Assembly: GCA_049999725.1 (NCBI GenBank)
Contig: JBNGIS010035553.1
Coordinates: forward strand, 1 to 22,037
Length of the DNA stretch: 22,037 nt
Direction: 5' to 3'
Source: Haplomitrium mnioides
Lineage: Eukaryota > Marchantiophyta > Haplomitriopsida > Calobryales
The notes under the pieces are model-generated. The model saw only the letters and a list, made by a program, of their open reading frames with translations, made no database searches and was not told the DNA's origin. Each line of letters starts with the position of its first letter. Position 1 is the first letter of the stretch. Of this stretch, positions 18,097 to 22,037 are shown one piece after another. The translations under genes and the position numbers were made by a program.

Positions 18097-18477
18097 TGTA
18101 ATAATACAAGTATAATGTTGTGTTATTTATAAGAAAACAGTGAGGAGTGAAGGAAGCGGTAAGGGTCATTTTTAGGGTTGAATTGAGATAAGATTACTTG
18201 CCTTTAAAGTTACTTTTAGAGCTTTTAGGGTTAAAATTAGAAGTGACCTCTAAGTGATCAATTTTAGAGTTGAAAATGGAAGTGACTTGTAAGTGAAGAA
18301 AGAGGGATGACACCCTCTTCTCTTGTATAAATAGAAGGGATTCATAGCCCCACTTCTCATGTTGGAGTTCTTCTCAATTCGGTTTGGCTCCTTGGTTGCT
18401 TGGATTTGGCTTGTACTCTTGGATTTTATTTGCTTATTAGCCTTGAGTTGCATAAATCTATTACAGTTATCTTGGAG
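18097..18477 (+). repeat. Shared LTR: right LTR of element 2, left LTR of element 3
   Basis: It begins TGTAATAATACAAG after a polypurine-like tract and ends near CTTGGA, matching the left LTR. It contains a TATA box TATAAATAG (18326-18334). It is about 95 bp longer than the left LTR because a TTTTAGGGTT..A..TTAGAAGTGAC motif occurs three times (near 18168, 18222 and 18260). The same LTR family is present inverted at 4387-4810. Confidence 0.8.
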
Positions 18478-18549
18478 TTTCCACTCATTTGGAAGTTGGT
18501 CTTTGAATTCTTTTACATTCGCATCAAAGTCACATCTCTTTTTGGTGAA

Positions 18550-19400
18550 ATGAAGAATCAAGAAGCGAGGATTCAAGCAATGCAACAACAAATTGAACAT
18601 CTTTCTTGCATTTTAGAAGTCCAAATGCAAATGGGAAAAAGGGCACATTTTCAAGAAGAAGAAAGTCATGTGCGGTTTTCCAAACCAAAAGCGTATGATG
18701 GGAAGATGGTTCCTAGCGCATTTGAAATTTTCTTGTTCGATCGCAAGCAATATTTTGAAGCTACAAGCATCAGAGAGGATGGTCAAAGAATTCTATTTGC
18801 TGCTAGTCAATTGGAAGGAGTGGCAAAAACTTGGTGGAGATATCAAATTGAGCAAGCTCACCTTAGATTTGTTGCTCCAATTGCTTCTTCGCAAGAGTTC
18901 AAAGAAGTGGTGAATTTAAGATTTAGGGTTGTGAATGCTCCAAAGGTGGCCAAAGATTGATTGGCATAAATAAAGCAACTTGGTACGGTGAGAAGCTATG
19001 TTATACAATTTCATACTTTCATTATGCAAATTCCTAATATGGGTGAGAGAGAAGCTTTAGATCGCTTTGTTCAAGGATTAAAGCCTTGTACAAGAATGGA
19101 AGGGACACTGAGAGAGCCCTCTTAACTAGAAGAAGCAATGCCCATGGCTAAACGATACAACTCACTGCTATCGACTACCAAAGCTAGATAGTTTCTACAA
19201 CAAGCCTTAGCAAATGTTTGTGTTCCACCAGATGAGGTTGTACCTATTGAGATTGATGTGGCGCAAAAAGTGGCTTTCACTGATGTAGAGCGTGAGTGCC
19301 TACGCCAAAGTGGAGAATGTTTTTATTGCTGACAACTTGGTCGTATCCAAGCAACAATTGTTGAAGAAGAAAACCAAGGAAATGACACATCTCAGTAAAA
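18550..19400 (+). pseudogene. Gag remnant, element 3
   Basis: ATG18550 opens a frame to 18957: MKNQEARIQAMQQQIEHLSC, a coiled-coil start, then a gag domain with FEIFLFDRKQYFEATSIRED, LEGVAKTWWRYQIEQ and LRFRVVNAPKVAKD, and a TGA. Homology continues in the same or shifted frames (MQIPNMGEREALDRFVQGL, PCTRMEG) to a zinc knuckle ECFYC, stop (TGA 19330-19332), QLG. The His and last Cys of the knuckle are not preserved. The long first open frame begins upstream in the LTR, but ATG18550 fits the element M gag. Confidence 0.78.
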
Positions 19401-19424
19401 ACAGTCAAGCGATTTGTTGAGAGC

Positions 19425-19770
19425 TTGATTAGTTCTATTGGAATTAAAAGCACGACAAGAATTCAAAGCATCTTGTTTCATCTAAATGGTATGGTTGATG
19501 AGCATTTGTATAGAATGTTCGTAGACTATCGAAGTTCTGAAATTTCATGTCATTACATTTTGCGAAGAAAATCAAAGCTAAAACTTTACCTATCAAGGGA
19601 AGTTTTGTGACTATGGCCGATGGCCAAAAACATAAGGTGTTCTATTTGCACAAGCCATTTCTTCTAAGGAATGGCAATGATTTGAAGTTGAAGTTGCAAA
19701 ATGTTCACAAAGTTTGCAAATGTTCACAAATCTATGGACTTTGTTATTGCACCTACACAATATGACATTA
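19425..19770 (+). pseudogene. Retropepsin-like protease remnant, element 3
   Basis: HLNGMVDEHLYRMFVDYRSS leads into a one-base frameshift. The other frame continues MSLHFAKKIKAKTLPIKGSF and VTMADGQKHKV. The active-site triad is D-Y-R (about 19523-19531) instead of D-S/T-G, as in element M. A short local duplication (GTTCACAAA, twice within 19702-19730) disrupts the following segment. Confidence 0.65.
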
Positions 19771-19871
19771 CTTTGGGCTTACCTTGGCTTTTAGATCAAT
19801 CCACTCAAGTTGATTGAGCAAAACAACAAATTCAAGTTACTTTATAGAGAAAGCAATTTCTTTTAAGGCGT

Positions 19872-20830
19872 TTGGCATCGTTGGTAAAGAGACCCAAATC
19901 AATTCATCATAATGATTTCAAATTGATGAAGAAAGAGTTGTGTGTCTTTGATCTGTGCATCAAGCCTATCGTGGACTTGAATAAGGAGGTAGGGAAATTT
20001 GTACCGACCTCAATGATTGATGATATTTGGAAGGAGTTTTCATATGTGTTTCCAAATGAATTTCCAAAAGGGTTATCGGAAGATCGAGGAATGTCTTTTT
20101 TGATTGAGTTGGTGCCATGAAGTACTCTTTATAATCAGCCTATATATAGGTTATTGCCACAAGAGCTAGAAGAGCTTTGTAGGGCCTTAACAGATCTTCT
20201 TGAGAAGGATTTCATTTAGTATTGTACTTTGCCTTGGGGAGCATCGTAATTCTTTGTACCAAATAAAGATGGTGGATTTTGTTTGGTATAGATTATCATG
20301 GTTTAAATAATCAAGTAGTAAAGAGTGCTTATCTTTTACCACATATTAATGATTTTTTGGATTAATTGAGTGGTGCGCGATTCTCTTCCAAGCTGGATCT
20401 TCAAAGTAGATATTGGCAAACTCCTATCAAGCCAAATGATGTGCCAAAGACAACTTTTTGCATAAGATATGGGCATTTTGAGTGGAAGGTCTTTACACTT
20501 GGTCTCACTAATGCTTCGACCATATTCATGGATAAAATCAAGCCAAATGACATGTCAAAGACAACTTTTGGCATAAGATATGGGCATTTTGAGTGGAAGG
20601 TACTTATACTTAGTCTCACTAATGCTCCAACTATATTCATGGATAAAATGCATTGAATTTTTGATGGGTTATTGGATAAGTCAACTTTGGTATTCTTGGA
20701 TGACATTCTTATTTTTAGTAAAATTGAAGTTGAGCATCGCAATCATTTGAAAGAAGTATTGCAAAGGTTGAGAAATTGGAAGTTTTGTTGCAAGAGATCA
20801 TACTGTGAATTTTAGAAGCAAGAGGTTACC
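19872..20830 (+). pseudogene. Linker and reverse transcriptase remnant, element 3
   Basis: 19872-20120 is the pre-RT linker (KPIVDLNKEVGKF, YVFPNEFPKGL). Then come degenerate P.YR.LPQELEEL and FVPNKDGGF-like blocks, and an open frame from 20366 with SGARFSSKLDLQSRYWQ, IKPND..KTTF and GLTNA. The catalytic block VFLDDILIFSKIE at about 20689-20727 is intact. A 37-codon in-frame tandem duplication precedes it. Stops at 20118 and 20654, and others, break the polyprotein. Confidence 0.8.
20426..20647 (+). repeat. 111-bp in-frame tandem duplication inside RT
   Basis: Two adjacent copies (20426-20536 and 20537-20647) encode the RT palm segment from IKPND to the IFMDK block. The period is exactly 37 codons, so the frame is kept. 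The copies differ at scattered bases (for example DVPKTTFCIRYG versus DMSKTTFGIRYG), so the event is not recent, or one copy was converted or mutated. Confidence 0.93.
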
Positions 20831-20979
20831 TAACTAGTACACAAGGTATGTGCAAATGGTATTAAGATAGAAGAAAAGAAAATTAAGGTTATCATAGAGT
20901 GCCCAACACTAAAGGAGGCAAAGGACATTAGAGCTTTCAATGGATTGGCAAGCCTTCTATTGACAATTCATCCATTATT

Positions 20980-21480
20980 ATGCGCATATTGTTGCACCAC
21001 TTACAAATCTACTAGGCAACGAGGCCAAGTTTCAATGGACTGCCAAAGAGCAAGCGACATTTCAACAACTCAAGGATGCAGTCTCTTCTCATCCTATTGT
21101 ACAACCATATGATCCAAAGACACGTTGCATAGTTAATTTTGATGCTTCTAATTTTGCTATTGGAGCAATTTTGTAACAAGAGTTTGAGGATGGACTTCAT
21201 CCAATTGCTTTCATGCCACACCAATTAAATGCATCGGAGAGAAATCATTTTGCAAGAGATCAAGAGAAATTGGCAATGGTTAATGCTACCAAAGTGTGGA
21301 GACACTCTCTTTTGGGAAGGTTTGTCTTTATACGTATGGATCACAAGTCATTGTTACAAGCAATCCATTTGGAAAATATGACAAGTCGCCATCTTTGATG
21401 GGAAGATCAACTCTTTGATATCAGGCTAGAGTACAAGCCTAGAAGATTCCACACCATTCTTGATGCATTGTCACGAAAGC
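20980..21480 (+). pseudogene. RNase H remnant, element 3
   Basis: The RT connection (VAPLTNLL..EAKFQWT, QLKDAVSSHPIVQPYD) runs into RNase H: VNFDASNFAIGAIL, then a stop, QEFEDGLHPIAFMP, RDQEKLAMVNATKVW, IRMDHKSLLQ and LDALSRKPDH. The expected acidic residues (D of FDAS, E of QEKLA, D of MDHK, D of LDALSR) are all present, unlike in element 2. Stops at 21174 and 21396 break it. Confidence 0.78.
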
Positions 21481-21499
21481 CAGATCATCAAGTGAATAC

Positions 21500-22037
21500 A
21501 ATAGAGGTGATTAACATTAGCATATTACATTTGGATGAGACAACTAGTAGAAGTTATCGCCAAAAACTACAAGAAGATGTTTTTTTAGTCTTGTTTGGGC
21601 ACGATTGGCCATGAAAGATGGTGAGTGTCATTCTTTTCCCACTCGAGATGGTATTCTCTATCAAGGCCATCAAATATATGTTCGACAAGATGATACACTT
21701 CAAATGGCTTGTTTACAAGAAGCGCATGACATTCCCATCTCAAGGCATCTTGGAGTGTAGATAAAACTATGGAGTTACTTCAAAGAACTTAGTGGTGGCT
21801 TAACTTGGCTTGAGATGTTTGTGGTTTTTTTTGTTTGTGTGAAAGTTGTCAACGAAATAATGCTTCTAATCAAAAACCAACGGGACTTTTTCAGCCACTA
21901 TCAATTCCTATTGCCCATTGGGAATATGTAGGTTTGGATCTTGTAACTTCACTTCCAACTACACCTCGTGAGTTTACTATCATTGTGGTGTTTGTAGACA
22001 AGCTTAGCAAGCATATAACAACTGCTACTGGGTTCAT
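21500..22037 (+). pseudogene. Integrase N-terminal remnant, element 3 (cut by window end)
   Basis: The zinc-binding region is frameshifted (EAHDIPISRHLGV, then CESCQRNNASNQK). From about 21880 an undamaged stretch reads QPLSIPIAHWEYVGLDLVTS then VVFVDKLSKHITTATGF, which includes the first catalytic Asp (LDLV). The rest, including the remaining D and E, is outside the window. Confidence 0.72.

Larger units (their letters stand above)
15469..18477 (+). mobile_element. Internally deleted Ty3/gypsy element with two LTRs (element 2)
   Basis: The order is LTR (15469-15755), RT from mid-domain, RNase H, integrase, integrase C-terminus/chromodomain-like tail, and a second LTR (18097-18477). Gag, protease and the first part of RT are missing: RT similarity starts at about 15777, some 20 bp after the LTR. 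The right LTR also acts as the left LTR of element 3. Stops and frameshifts throughout make it inactive. It is the same family as elements M and 3. Confidence 0.82.
18097..22037 (+). mobile_element. Ty3/gypsy element 3, 5' LTR to integrase, cut by the window end
   Basis: The order is LTR, gag (18550-about 19400), protease (about 19490-19770), linker and RT (19872-about 20830), RNase H (about 20980-21480) and integrase (from about 21500). This is the usual Ty3/gypsy order. It is the most complete copy here, with an intact FLDD RT motif and RNase H acidic residues, but stops, frameshifts and a 111-bp duplication in RT disable it. The primer binding site after the LTR is degenerate (TTGGTCTTTGAAT near 18496). 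The rest lies beyond the window. Confidence 0.85.

Overview
This window is nuclear DNA of a land plant. It contains chromodomain-type Ty3/gypsy LTR retrotransposons, telobox-like TTTAGGG motifs, and one multi-exon gene with GT-AG introns. I cannot name the species; a bryophyte or other non-seed plant is only a guess. Composition changes visibly: about 1-6390 and 14340-22037 are AT-rich and dominated by decayed retroelements, while about 6390-14340 is richer in G+C and holds the only cellular gene I can support.

Left flank. 1-2241 is the 3' part of a decayed (+) strand chromovirus: end of RNase H, integrase, chromodomain and a probable 3' LTR. It abuts, and appears inserted into, the reverse transcriptase of an older (-) strand Ty3/gypsy copy at 2242-4810 (RT, protease, gag, primer binding site and LTR, read right to left). 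4811-6390 is AT-rich and has no recognisable gene.

Gene island. A selenoprotein-H-like (Rdx family, thioredoxin-fold) gene can be assembled on the (+) strand from four exons: 6776-7116, 7527-7623, 13443-13502 and 13631-13708. Together they give 576 nt, or 191 residues plus stop, with a CKQC redox motif where animal SelH has CxxU. Exons 3 and 4 are only 60 and 78 nt and lie beyond a 5.8-kb intron 2. That intron carries diverged direct repeats, a ~532-bp tandem array, a 10-N assembly gap flanked by an identical 47-bp duplication, an unusual X-Y-X'-Y' inverted repeat, and a ~440-bp tandem duplication. Several intron repeats keep similar peptides on the (-) strand, which suggests remnants of an unidentified coding or mobile sequence.

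Right flank. 14341-15468 is AT-rich with a degenerate ~72-bp tandem repeat. From 15469 onward, two copies of the same Ty3/gypsy family as the (-) copy lie head to tail and share an LTR: LTR (15469) - internally deleted element - LTR (18097) - second element, which runs off the window inside integrase. All copies are broken by stops and frameshifts. The (-) copy and the last copy share an aberrant protease motif and a stop at the same place in the gag zinc knuckle. I see no tRNA, rRNA, CRISPR or bacterial-type features.
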